From positions 9,362,001-9,426,000 of the forward strand of contig JASDFA010000002.1 of the NCBI GenBank assembly GCA_035772735.1: a stretch of DNA of 64,000 nucleotides, written 5' to 3'. Each line of letters opens with the position of its first letter. Within the stretch, counting starts at the first letter, position 1. Below, one piece after another: positions 23,155-33,564 of the stretch. The position numbers and the translations under genes are program-made. A model generated the notes under the pieces. The model was given only the letters and a program-made list of their open reading frames with translations, was not told where the DNA came from and did not search any database. This stretch comes from Datura wrightii. Lineage: Eukaryota; Streptophyta; Magnoliopsida; Solanales; Solanaceae.

Positions 23155-24516
23155 GCGTATTTGCATCCCGAGCAGCGGGAATTGGTCAGGGAAATACATC
23201 AATTAGCTAGCCTAGCCGTTCGTGTAGCAGAAACAGAGGACGGTAGAGCGGTAATTCAGAACACTGTCGTGTCATCGTTGGTTGTGGAAGTGAAAGAATG
23301 GCAATTTGAGGATCCTGACCTAGTTCAGCTTAAAGATTATATTCCGCTAGGGAAGGCGCTAGGTTTCCGGGTAACAGAGGATGGAGTGCTGCGTTGTAAA
23401 GATCGTTTATGTGTTCCTAATGTTTCAGACCTCCGCCAGCGGATTATGAACGAGGTACATTACGCCTGTTATTCCCTTCACCCCGGTGCGCCAAAAATGT
23501 ACCATGACATCAAAGGGAACTACTGGTGGCCAGGTATGAAAAGGGAAATTGCTGAATTTGTAACCCAGTGTCCTAACTGCCAACAGGTGAAAGCAGAACA
23601 CCAGAAGCCAGGCGGGTTAACTCAGGACATAGTTGTACCTCTCTGCAAGTGGGAAGCAATGAATATGGATTTTATGGCAGGATTACCCCGTACCAGACAC
23701 AGACATGACTCTATATGGGTGATAGTTGACAGATTGACTAAATCAGCTCATTTCCTGCCAGTAAGAACTACTTTCTCGGCTGAAGATTATGCGGAGTTGT
23801 ATATCCGAGAGATAGTCAGGTTGCACGGAGTGCCAGTATCCATTATTTCAGACAGAGGATCACAGTTCACGGCTAGGTTTTGGCAATCCTTCCAGAAGGG
23901 ACTGGGAACGCAGATTAATCTGAGCACATCTTTCTACCCTCAGACAGACGGACAGGCTGAGCGCACTATTCAGACGCTCGAGGATATGCTGCGAGCGTGT
24001 GTGCTAGACTTTGGTGGTAGCTGGGACGAGCATTTGCCACTGATAGAATTTGCTTATAATAATATCTATCACTCAGCTATTCAAATGGCACCTTTTGAGG
24101 CTTTATACGGACGAAAATGCAGATCATCAGTTGGCTGGTTCGAAGTAGGGGAATCAGCGATGATTGGGCCAGACATTGTTCAGCAGTCAGAAGAGAAAGT
24201 AAAGCTTATCAGAGAACGCCTATTGACTGCTCAGAGTCGCCAGAAATCATATACAGATGTACGGCGCAGAGACCTGGAGTTCAATGTGAATGATTGGGTA
24301 TTTTTGAAAGTGTCTCCAATGAAAGGGGTGATGAGATTCGGTAAGAAGGGTAAGCTCAGTCCGAGGTTTGTTGGGCCTTATCAGATTCGTCGGAGGATAG
24401 GCCGAGTAGCATATGAGTTGAACTTGCCTCCAGAGCTAGAATCCGTTCATCCCGTCTTTCATGTGTCCATACTGAGGAAATGCATAGGAGACCCATCCAG
24501 AGCAGTCCTAGTCTAG
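23155..24516 (+). CDS. Integrase of element B
   Basis: This is the cleanest coding stretch in the window: open from 23056 to TAG 24514-24516. It has an HHCC zinc finger (YSLHPGAPKMYHD ... CPNCQQ), catalytic core with NMDFMAGL, IISDRG and a QAERTIQT glutamate, and a C-terminal GPY/F-like block (RFVGPYQIRRRIG) ending VHPVFHVSILRKC. The DDE residues are all present. The terminal TAG replaces CAG and separates integrase from the chromodomain-like tail. The product would insert the element; the copy is not functional as a whole because upstream genes are broken. Confidence 0.9.
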   Translation, partial: AYLHPEQRELVREIHQLASLAVRVAETEDGRAVIQNTVVSSLVVEVKEWQFEDPDLVQLKDYIPLGKALGFRVTEDGVLRCKDRLCVPNVSDLRQRIMNEVHYACYSLHPGAPKMYHDIKGNYWWPGMKREIAEFVTQCPNCQQVKAEHQKPGGLTQDIVVPLCKWEAMNMDFMAGLPRTRHRHDSIWVIVDRLTKSAHFLPVRTTFSAEDYAELYIREIVRLHGVPVSIISDRGSQFTARFWQSFQKGLGTQINLSTSFYPQTDGQAERTIQTLEDMLRACVLDFGGSWDEHLPLIEFAYNNIYHSAIQMAPFEALYGRKCRSSVGWFEVGESAMIGPDIVQQSEEKVKLIRERLLTAQSRQKSYTDVRRRDLEFNVNDWVFLKVSPMKGVMRFGKKGKLSPRFVGPYQIRRRIGRVAYELNLPPELESVHPVFHVSILRKCIGDPSRAVLV

Positions 24517-24708
24517 GATATCCAGGTTACCGAAGAGCTAGCCTATGAAGAGGTTCCAGTAGCCATCGTAGAAAGGCAGGTTCGTAGATTGAGAACTAAG
24601 GATATTGCATCTGTCAAGGTATTTTGGCGTAACAGGAACCGACAGGAGATGACGTGGGAAGCTGAAGAAGATATGAAAGCTAGATATCCTCACCTATTCC
24701 AGGCCTAG
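24517..24708 (+). pseudogene. Chromodomain-like tail of element B integrase
   Basis: The same frame continues beyond the TAG and ends at TAG 24706-24708. It reads VTEELAYEEVPVAIVERQVR, then VFWRNRNRQEMTWEAEEDM, the tryptophan-rich pattern of chromovirus C-terminal chromodomains, which bind methylated histone H3 (family knowledge). It is now cut off by the stop at 24514. Confidence 0.85.
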
Positions 24709-24936
24709 TCAGGCGACAGGTATGTCCGTATTATTACTTATATAGTACCTTATGTTTGTATATGTATAAGTGAGAAAGATTGATGTTTAGCTATCCAGTA
24801 AATCTTAAAGCATTGTGTGCAGTACCTGTGTTGGACTTTTCTGCATTTCAGGTTTTTGCTATAGTCCATATTACAGGGGAAACTCTGCCGAAATTTTTCT
24901 AGGTACTAAGTTGAGAAGTCCTCTAGATAGAAGTTT

Positions 24937-24970
24937 ACATTCGAGGACGAATGTTCTTAAGGGGGGATAA
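24937..24970 (+). promoter_or_regulatory. Palindrome and polypurine tract of element B
   Basis: ACATTCGAGGACGAATGT (24937-24954) is a 7-bp stem with a 4-nt loop. The polypurine tract AAGGGGGGATAA (24959-24970) follows and abuts the 3' LTR. Confidence 0.9.
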
Positions 24971-27592
24971 TGTTATACCCCGTAGGATTCTCGGCACCTA
25001 GATGGCTTATTCGTGCGTTGGTCAAGCATATTTGGAAGCCATACGTGCTAGAGAAAGGCCCGGGAAAAGACCGGACGAGTAACCTGTCGAACCATCGCGG
25101 GAGGAGCCGAGGCAGAGCCCCTCCGCGATGGCAGCGTGTCACGGAGGTGAAGCCTCCGCGTTGGCTCTGTGACACGTTGGCCTTGTCCAGGCTCAAGTAT
25201 ATAAAGCCCCACTTCGGTTTATTTTGGTTTTAAATCATAAAAATTTCTAGAAAACAGAGAGGAAAAACTAAAGAAAGGAAAAGAACAAAGAGGGTAATAT
25301 AATTTTGTCTGATTACGCTGCCAAACGCAGTCCAAACCTAAATTAACCTCAGATACCGAGGTATTTAGCAGCAGAGAGCATTCCTAAGGATTTAGTTTCG
25401 TGAAATACGGCCGACGAATCGTCGAGCTACCGAGCTAAGGTAAGTAGAATTGCTCCAAACTAGTGTCTATGTGCTCCTAGCTGTGAAGTGAATATTTCTC
25501 CCTTCTGGACTTCTGGAAAATAGCGAGTTTTTGACCGTCTTTCGATAAGCCTAAGTTTAGGCTATAATTATATTGAAAGTGACATTGTTCTTTAGAATAA
25601 AGCTATATTTAGTATTAATTAGCATATACATGAATGCAGTTGGGAGAAATAGCTGGAGTATTGACCGAGCCTCGTCCGACAGACGGATAACTCGAGGTTA
25701 AGGTATGTAAAGCTAATTCCTTTGGCAAGTTAGTAGCTTTAGCCTTGTATAGTACAATAAACTCTGTAGTAGAATTCCCGGAGTTGAATGTTAAGTATTG
25801 TGCAAAGTTCATGAAACCTAGTTTGCGTTGTTATATCGTATTCAGTCTGAAAGTTAGAAGAGCATGCGCCCGAGGGCAAGTTAGTATTTCAGATTCTGTA
25901 TAGCCTATTACGTGATTAGCAAGCATGTAGTAGAATAAAAGAAACAGATTTTCATAATAAAAGTCAATAAAGAAAGATCAGATGACAGACAGTTGTGGCT
26001 ACAGATTAGCCATTCAGACAGATAGTATCCTGGCTACAGATTAGCCGTACAGTTAAACAGAGATTACAGAATTAGTATAATTAGTAAGAATTAGCTCAGT
26101 ATAGAAACAGATCAGAATAAGAAATCAGTTTTCAGATAGTCTTTCCAGTTATACATGCTTGTTATTTATATGTGCTATTTGTTTGTTGAGACTTGCTATG
26201 GCATGTGGGTGTCCCTTTAGCATCCCCACCGCCCCTGGGTTATAGCTGTGTCGATACCAGATTCAGATACCGCCACCAGCTGGGCGATGCCATCCACCTA
26301 GAGGACGATGATGGTCGGCCACCATGATAATACGGTCCAGACCACCCTACTTGCAGGGGTAGTTCAGTTTACTCTGCGCAGAGCCAGATTACCCTGTTTA
26401 CAGGGGAAGATTACTCTGTGTGCGCTTGTGGCCGGGGGCAGTTTCAGATACGGATTTTTATAAAATTACCCTGTTGCGTGCTTGCACCCAGGGGCTGTTT
26501 TAATTACACACCCCGTGTGCACTTGCGCCCAGAGGCAGGAGTCTTCGGACTCAGACACAGTTTATTGTCAGAGGCCAAGGCCTGAGCTACATACCCAAGG
26601 GGACCGGTAGTAGGAGCTCACAGTTATCAGATGAGTGGAGTGACTTATTTTTGGTTGGTTTAGACCCGGGTAGGGGTAAATAGATTGTGTGTTGGCTGGC
26701 ACCTTTCGGCTTATGGGGGTCGGTCAGGTATTGTGTGTATTTATATGTATACCTATATGTGCTATTAGATATTGATAGACAGCAAGACGGCACGGTATCA
26801 GGTACGTTCAGTTTAGTTATAGAATAATTAAACTCTCCCCAGTTATTCTCAGCTAGATAGACTCAGCTACTTCCTGCTTCTGTGTCATGTTACTTTTGTT
26901 ATTCATTTTAGTTGTGTATTTCAGTTGCTTTACTTGCTCAGTAACTGTGGTACTGACGCCCAGTGGGGCGCTGCATTACTTGCCTGCAGGTACTCATAGA
27001 CGAGAAGGCTATCCCTCGTGATTCCAGTCAGCTATTGAGTATTCAGCTCCTGTCATCCGGAGTCTGATTTCCAGAGGTGTATTTCATTTTCTTTTGTTGT
27101 TTAGTACGGGTAGGTCGGGGCCCTGTCCCGATCATTTCTATTGTTATTCCTATAGGCTTGCAGTCTGTATATATTTCCCTGTGGTCAGTCGAGCCGGTCG
27201 TGTGAGGCCGTGCAGCTTGTTATAGTTATTTGTTATTTCTGTTCCTGTTGGCCGTGTGTGGCCATAACCAGTCAGTAGTGGTGACCTTGTCGGTCACGTA
27301 ATTATTGAGCGTGCTATTGTTGAGTTATAGAGAACTAGACAGCATGGTGGCCTTACCGGCCCGCATAGGATTCCCCTACGGTAGTATGTTTCTGGTTAGC
27401 TGTTTTTCAGGTATAGGTGGCTATGGGCCTGTTGGCCGGAGGCTGTGTTTACAGCCGTTATATAGCCCTTTGTTTCCAAGAATTTGAGTTAGAGCCAGCC
27501 AGGCACCAGATGTGCTTTGGCTCACCAGATAGCAGTCTAGGTCCTACTAGGGCACCAGATGCCAGTCATACCCCCCAGGGCGGGGCGTGACA
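24971..27592 (+). repeat. 3' LTR of element B (2622 bp)
   Basis: Starts TGTTATACCCCGTAGG and ends GGGGCGTGACA, collinear with 17088-19709. Followed by CAAGT, the right copy of the target duplication (27593-27597). Confidence 0.97.
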
Positions 27593-27597
27593 CAAGT

Positions 27598-27881
27598 GAT
27601 AGCAGTTGTCATGCCATTATCAACAAGGAGGAAGGAGGGGTCCCACAACAGGAAGCGAGAATTTAAAGAGGAGTCGCTAACTAGACAGTTACTCCATCCA
27701 GAGCTCATCGGGCATCTAGGTAGAATAAAAGGATCATTTTTTATTGTTTCAAAATAAAATATTTATTTTTGAAGTCATTCAATTTTCTTTTGAATATTAT
27801 GTCAGAATTTTGAGAAAATTTTTTTATTAATAAAATTATTTTCTTTTCATATATTTGATTCATTTTTATTTATATTTTCAG
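27598..27881 (+). other. Probable intron of the Tat/Ogre-like polyprotein
   Basis: Between the G-patch-like segment and RT the frame closes (stop at about 27664) and base composition becomes very T/A-rich (27725-27880). The segment ends TATTTATATTTTCAG at 27881, a strong plant acceptor, after which the RT-side frame is open. A candidate donor is CTAG/GTAGAA at 27719-27725, giving about 162 nt. Ogre elements have a spliced intron at this point (family knowledge). The donor is weaker evidence than the acceptor. Confidence 0.6.
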
Positions 27882-29365
27882 CATTTCTAGTATCGAACGC
27901 ATTGAATCTAAGGCCATGGCTTTTAACGAAACAGTACGACGTAACACAGGCAACTCATTAGAAGCTGAAGAAGATGAGGTACCTGCTAAAATTGTCAGGG
28001 AAGTAGAAGAGTTTGAAGACAAGCCCAAAGCAAATCTGACAGAGACCAATGTGGTAATCCCGGAATATGCAGAGACGCCTAAAGATACTCAAGTCAACAC
28101 TCATTTGCGGAAAGATCAGGTTGAGGAGTACATACAGTTTCTATAAGAATATAAGGATGTATTTGCCTGGTCTTATGCTGATATGACGGGGCTTAGCCAT
28201 TCTATAGTAGCACATAGGTTTCCTACTGATCCAGCATATCCTCCTGTCAAACAAAAGCCGAGGAAATACAAGCCTTACATGAGTCTAAAAATCAGAGAGG
28301 AAGTGGCTAAGCAGATCGATGTTGGAATCCTCAAAGTAGTGGAGTATCCCACCTGGTTGGCCAATATTATGCCAGTGCCGAAGAAGGACGGAAAGGTCAG
28401 AGTGTGTGTGGATTACAGGGACCTCAACAAGGCCAGCCCTAAAGATAATTTTTCATTGCCAAACATCCACATCCTTATTGATAATTGTGCCAAGCATGAG
28501 ACACAGTCGTTCGTGGATTATTTTTCTAGCTATCATTAGGTTAGAATGCATGATGAGGATGCTGAGAAAACTATCCTCCTTTCACCATAGGGTGTATATT
28601 GCTATAAGGTGATGCCATTCGGGTTGAAAAATGCCGGAGCTACCTACATGCGGGCCATAACTACTATCTTCCACGACATAATCCATAAGGAAATTGAGGT
28701 TTATGTGGATGATTTCATCATTAAGTCAAAGAAAAGATCAGATCATTTGGCATACCTCAGAAAGTTTTTCGATAGGTTGCTAAAATATAATCTGAAGCTA
28801 AATCCGGCAAAGTGTGCATTTAGTGTTCCATCGAAAAAATTATTGGGATTTATCGTCAACCGTCGGGATATCGAGATGGATCCAACTAAGATTAAAGTCA
28901 TTCAAGAGCTACCTCCACCAAGGAGTAAGAAGGAAGTCATGAGCTTTTTAGGACGACTCAACTACATCAGCCGTTTCATTGCTCAATCGACGGTTATTTG
29001 CGAGCTTCAAATTGCTGAAAAAAGATGCTGCTACAGAATGGACTCCTGAGTGTCAATATTTCAATAGAATCAAGGATTATCTATCAAAGCCTCTGGTTTT
29101 AGTCCCACTAGAACAAGGAAGACCTCTGCTTTTGTATCTGTCTGTGCTAGAAAATGCCTTCGGCTGTGTTTTGGGGCAACATGACGAGATAGGGAGAAAG
29201 GAGCAAGCCATATACTATTTGAGCAAGAAGTTCACACCGTATGAGGCTCAATATACATTGTTGGAGAGGACGTGTTGCTCTTTGACTTGGGTTGCTCAGA
29301 AGCTGAGGCGCTATTTGTCTGTTTACACGACTTATTTGATCTCCGGAATGGATCCGCTAAAGTAA
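27882..29365 (+). pseudogene. Reverse transcriptase and RNase H of the Tat/Ogre-like element (broken)
   Basis: Open pieces in order: 27916-28146, 28183-28539, 28609-29049 and 28979-29365. They carry the RT signature PKKDGKVRVCVDYRDLNKAS, MPFGLKNAGATY and the catalytic YVDDF, then SFLGRLNYISRF and RNase H blocks (PLLLYLSVLENAFGCVLGQHD, YYLSKKFTPYE). DLNKASPKDNFSLPNIH is a form typical of the Tat/Ogre lineage. Breaks: TAA about 28144, TAG 28537-28539 in the YHQVRM block (expected CAG), another TAG about 28588, and a frame change near 29000. The first RNase H aspartate (normally LYLSV.D) reads LYLSVLENAF, so Asp may be changed to Glu/Asn. Confidence 0.85.
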
Positions 29366-30060
29366 ATCATCCAAAAGCCCATACCGACAGGGAAGCTGGC
29401 TAAATGGAAAATATTGCTAAATGAGTTTGAAATTGTCTATGCACGCAGAAAGCGGTAAAAGGGCAGACTCTTGTAGATCATTTGGCGGAAAACCCTGTGG
29501 ACGAGGAGTATGAACCACTGAACACATACTTTCCCAATGAGGAGGTAGCCTTCGTAGGAGAAGATATTGCCGAAGATTATGATGGTTGGAGGTTATTCTT
29601 CGATGGAGCAGCAAACTTCTAGGGAGTAGGCATTTGAGCTGTGTTGGTATCAGAGAGTGGGCATCATTACCCCGTATCAGCTAAGCTTCGATCCCTGGCA
29701 GCATTACCCCGTATCAGCTAAGCTTCGATTCCCTTATACTAACAACATGGATTAATATAAAGCTTGCATCTTGGGTATTCGATTGGCAGTCGACATGAAC
29801 GTGCAGTCGTTACAGGTAATTGGAGACTCAGATTTGCTGATGCATCAAGTGAGGGAAAATGGGGCCACGAAGAACACGAAGATCTTGTTGTATCTGCATT
29901 GTGTGCAAGAATTATGTAAGAGGTTTGTCAAGATTGAGTTCCAGCATATTCCCCGAGTACAGAATGAATTCCACGCTTTGGCCATATTATCTTCGATGAT
30001 CCAGCACCCCGATAAGAATTACATTGGTCCTATTCCCGTTCACATACATAAGCAACCGTC
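29366..30060 (+). pseudogene. Second (archaeal-type) RNase H of the Tat/Ogre-like element
   Basis: After a linker (29366-29600) comes WRLFFDGAANF (29589-29621, one in-frame stop follows), the first strand of a second RNase H. The later blocks VIGDSDLLMHQVRENG and HIPRVQNEFHALA are at 29817-29990. A second RNase H is specific to the Tat branch among plant Ty3/gypsy elements (family knowledge). A direct duplication (29665-29692 repeated at 29702-29729, 37 bp apart) shifts the frame within this domain. Confidence 0.8.
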
Positions 30061-31345
30061 TTATTGTTTTCATGTTGAGGAAGAACCAGACGGTGAACCA
30101 TGGTATGCTGACATCAAAAGTTATTTGAAGAATGGGAGTTATCCTGAGCATGCTACAAGCATCCAAAAACGCATAGTTCAGAGGTTAGCCAACCAGTTTT
30201 CCCTAAACGGAGAAATCCTTTATAGGAGGACCCTGTATTTGGGATTGCTAAGATGTGTGGATGCTAAGGAGGCAACAAATTTGATTGAGGAAGTCCACGT
30301 TGGAACTTGTGGTCCTCACATGAACTGTTTCGTGTTGGCGAAGAAAATCTTGAGAGCTGGCTACTTCTGGTTGACTATGGAGACGGATTGTATCAAGTAC
30401 GTGCAAAGGTGCCATCGATGTCAAACCCACATAAATGTGATTCGAGCTCCTCCCAACGAGCTTCATGCCATGAGCTCGCCTTGGCCATTCGCAGCTTGGG
30501 GAATGGATGTAATTGGTCCCATTGAGCCTACAGCTTCTAATGGAAATAGATTCATTTTGGTTGCAATCGACTACTTCACTAAATGGGTTGAAGCTAATTC
30601 TCACAAGTCCGTCACAAAGAAGGTGGTGACAAATTTTGTTTGAGACCATCTTATTTGCCAATTTCAGGTACCTGAGTCTATTATTACCAACAATGGTGCT
30701 AATCTGAATAGTTACTTGATGAGAACGACGTGTGAAAACTTCAAGATCAAGCACCGCAATTCTACTGTGTATAGGCCGCAGATGAATAGAGCCAGAGGCT
30801 GCAAACAAGAACATCAAGAGGATTTTGCGCAAGATGATCGATAAGTACAGACACTGGCATAAGAAGTTGCACTTTGCTTTATTGGGATATCATACCACTC
30901 TCTGGACGTCTACTAATCCACACCTTATATGCTGGTATATGGAAATGAGGCAGTGATACCAGCTAAGGTCGAAATAGCTTCCTTGAGGATCATTCAAGAA
31001 GTAGAATTGAGCGATGCAGAATGGGTGCAAAGTAGATTTGAGCAACTAGCACTCATTGATGGGAAAAGGATAAATGCAGTCTGTCATGGTCAACTTTATC
31101 AGAACAAGATGACTAAGGCCTTTAAAAACAAAGTTCGACCAAGACTTTTCACGCCTGGGCAGTTGGCTTTGAAGCAGATGTTTCCACACCAAGATGAGGC
31201 TAAAGGCAAGTTCTTGCCTAATTGGCAAGGTCCTTACATGGTTCACAGAGTGCTGACAGGAGGAGCACTTATTTTGGCAGAGATAGATGGTGAAATCTGG
31301 CCCAAACCTACCAACTCAAACGTTGTTAAGAGATACTACATTTAG
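30061..31345 (+). pseudogene. Integrase of the Tat/Ogre-like element (broken)
   Basis: The zinc finger reads EVHVGTCGPHMN then CIKYVQRCHRCQTH (about 30289-30427). The core starts WGMDVIGPIEP. TGA at 30641-30643 closes the frame. In the next block the second catalytic aspartate is replaced: TNNGANLN where TDNGANLN is expected (codon AAC at 30689-30691, a G-to-A change). A frame change near 30790 follows. 30929-31345 is the open C-terminus (YGNEAVIPAKVE, FLPNWQGPYMVHRV) ending at a natural-looking TAG before the 3' UTR. Confidence 0.85.
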
Positions 31346-32039
31346 ATTGGGAATTTACTTTTTGCTCTGCCTTGTAACCTGAACTACGTTGGACCTGATT
31401 CCCATTTAAGAGGGATACGTAGGCATCCCTTTGGGACTCAGTCTATATCTTTATAAAAAAAATTTCTCCCCTTTCGTTAAAAAGGTCTCGATGATTCTAT
31501 CATATTTTCTATGGTGATTTGGTTAACAAGTTGCAAACTGGGGCAGAATTTTTGAGGGGGCTTCAAAAATTCGCAACTCTATGTCATTTGCAAAGGAATC
31601 GACGTCATATTCTACACTGAGGCAAAAATTTTGAGAAGGATCTCAAAATTTCATCAAGACTAAGGATCGACCATTATAAAAGGATGTTGTATGGTTTTAA
31701 AACATGTCATGGCCCGTGATTCAACTCAATTTTTTCTACGTACTTCAAACTTACTTTTACTTTTAATTTTACTAAATTATTTTAAAGAGTTCGCCTTTTT
31801 ATTTAAACCTTATGTCCGAGCGTATACCTGGACAAGTTCAACAATAGTTTGTCTAGAAGAAATGAGGAATTTACAGGACAGACGCACAGATCAACCTCCC
31901 GTTTACAAACTAATAATTTCTCTTTGAGTGCAGAAACAACGAAATGTAAAAGACAGAGATAGAGGAGATCTTGTCGCAAGGCGACATAAAGCTAAGTCAT
32001 TCTACCCTTGTGCCCCTATTTATATCTTTCTATTCCATC

Positions 32040-32695
32040 ATCTGAGCCCGTATTCACGTCTTAAACTTCTATATGCATTTCGGTCCCGCAATATACATGA
32101 TACATGCATTCTCGATCCTGTGATATACATGATATATTCATTTGAGCCCGTATTTGCATTTTGATATATATATCTAAGCCCTTATTTGCATATCGAGCCC
32201 GTGGTATAGATTTTGATATATGCATCGAAGCTCTTGATATACATAATATATGCATTTGAGCCTGTATTCGCATTTTTTGACATACATTTGAGCTCGTATC
32301 TGCGTATTGAACCCGTGATATACATTTTGATATATGCGTCTGAGCTCGTTTTCATTTGATATACATTTGAGCCCGTATTTTCATATTGAGCCTGTATTTG
32401 CATATTGAGCCTGTGACATATATGATATATGCATTTTTTGATATACATATTGAGCCCCTGATATATACGTTATAGGCATTTTGATATACAGTTGAGCCCA
32501 TTATTTACATTTCAAGTCCATTATTTACATTTCGAACCCGCTGCTTGCATTCTGAGCTCATACTTGGATTTCGATATACAGCTGAGCCCGTACTTGCATT
32601 TGAGCCCGTTGAGATCGTTATGTGCATTCCAAGCCCGTTTTATGCATTTGAGGCCGTTATTGCATTCTGAACCCTGTGACTTATCTGCACCGAGC
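32040..32695 (+). repeat. Degenerate short tandem array, GAGCCCGTATTTGCAT type
   Basis: About 20 copies of a short unit like TTTGAGCCCGTATTTGCAT, interspersed with GATATATGCATTTTGATATACA blocks. Spacing is irregular (about 18-45 bp). Minus-strand ORFs here are low-complexity translations of the repeat. Confidence 0.8.
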
Positions 32696-32779
32696 CCGAA
32701 TAAACCAGAGCTATCATTTGAGTTATTTACGCTCTCGAATAATTTACTTTCCTTAAATTACCATTTTCCTACTCATCCG

Positions 32780-33060
32780 AAGGCGTCATGGTCCAAAGCC
32801 GTTGTTTCATGGCTTGCGTACATCATGTCATGGCCTAAGGATTTACTTTTCCGCTTATCATGCTTCTAAGGCGTCATAGTCCAAAGACATCATTTTCATG
32901 GCCTGCGAACATCATGTCATGTCCTAAAGAATTTATTTTGCGTTTATCATGCTCCTAAGGCGTCATAGTCTAAAGGCGTCATCTTTCATGGCCTGAGGAC
33001 ATCATTTCATGGCCTAAGGAATTTATTTTACGTATCATGGCCCAAGACATCATGACTTAG
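32780..33060 (+). repeat. Tandem array with ~88-bp unit
   Basis: Three full units begin AAGGCGTCAT at about 32780, 32868 and 32957 (lengths 88, 89 and 87), followed by a partial fourth from 33044 (AAGACATCAT). Each contains TCATGGCCT and a TTTATTTT...CGT...ATCATG block. Tat/Ogre 3' UTRs are known to carry such arrays. Confidence 0.9.
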
Positions 33061-33564
33061 AGACCTAATCCTTTTGTCTCGAGGAAAACTTCCATCGTCT
33101 AAAGGAAACTTGCATCATGTTTATTTTTGTATCAATTTACTTTACGAAATATTTTCATATGCTTTAATTGTTTTTCTTACGGGAATGCCGAGGTAGAACA
33201 AACTACAAATGATAGCACCTTTCCCACTATCTTCTTTTCAAACCTTTTTCCCACTAGTTTATTTTGTAATGCATTCTAAATCTTATCGATTTGTGCTACC
33301 ACCATCCTTATCCAAGCCACGTGTTGTCAATTTCTTTTAGGGATTTCGTTCATCCGTAAATCTAGAAGTACACATGGCCTTATTCTTGTAAACCCAAGAT
33401 ATGTAGGCGACTTGATACCAACGTCTCGGCCGCGACGTTTCACAATTCCTATTTTCTTTTCATTCAGCCCCATCGAGATCGTTCTTCGGTCAGACAAAAT
33501 TGGCCACTAGGTCAACGTTCTTTGCTCACAAATTCATCCTTCATTCCCCAGCAAATAAGGCAGT

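Larger units (their letters stand above)
17088..27592 (+). mobile_element. Element B: complete Tekay/Del-like Ty3/gypsy LTR retrotransposon
   Basis: 10,505 bp with two LTRs of identical length (2622 bp), iMet-type primer binding site, gag, protease, RT, RNase H, integrase, chromodomain-like tail and PPT. It has a perfect target duplication in the Tat/Ogre-like polyprotein. LTR copies differ at a few percent of sites by eye, with a cluster of changes in the first 50 bp. The polyprotein is collinear throughout but has stops at 19937, 20683, 22876, 23053 and 24514 and one gag frameshift, so it is structurally intact but not coding-competent. Confidence 0.96.
31346..33564 (+). other. 3' UTR of the Tat/Ogre-like element
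   Basis: No protein-coding signal. Near 31530-31660 there are repeated GGGGCAGAATTTTTGAGGGG-like purine blocks. Tandem arrays follow at 32040-32690 and 32780-33060. The last 500 bp are unique by eye and end CAGT directly before the 3' LTR; no good polypurine tract is visible at the junction. Confidence 0.75.

Noticed and set aside
32061..32448. Minus-strand ORFs with repeated MHI/ISK-like units
   Set aside because: Translations of the AT-rich tandem array in the Tat 3' UTR.
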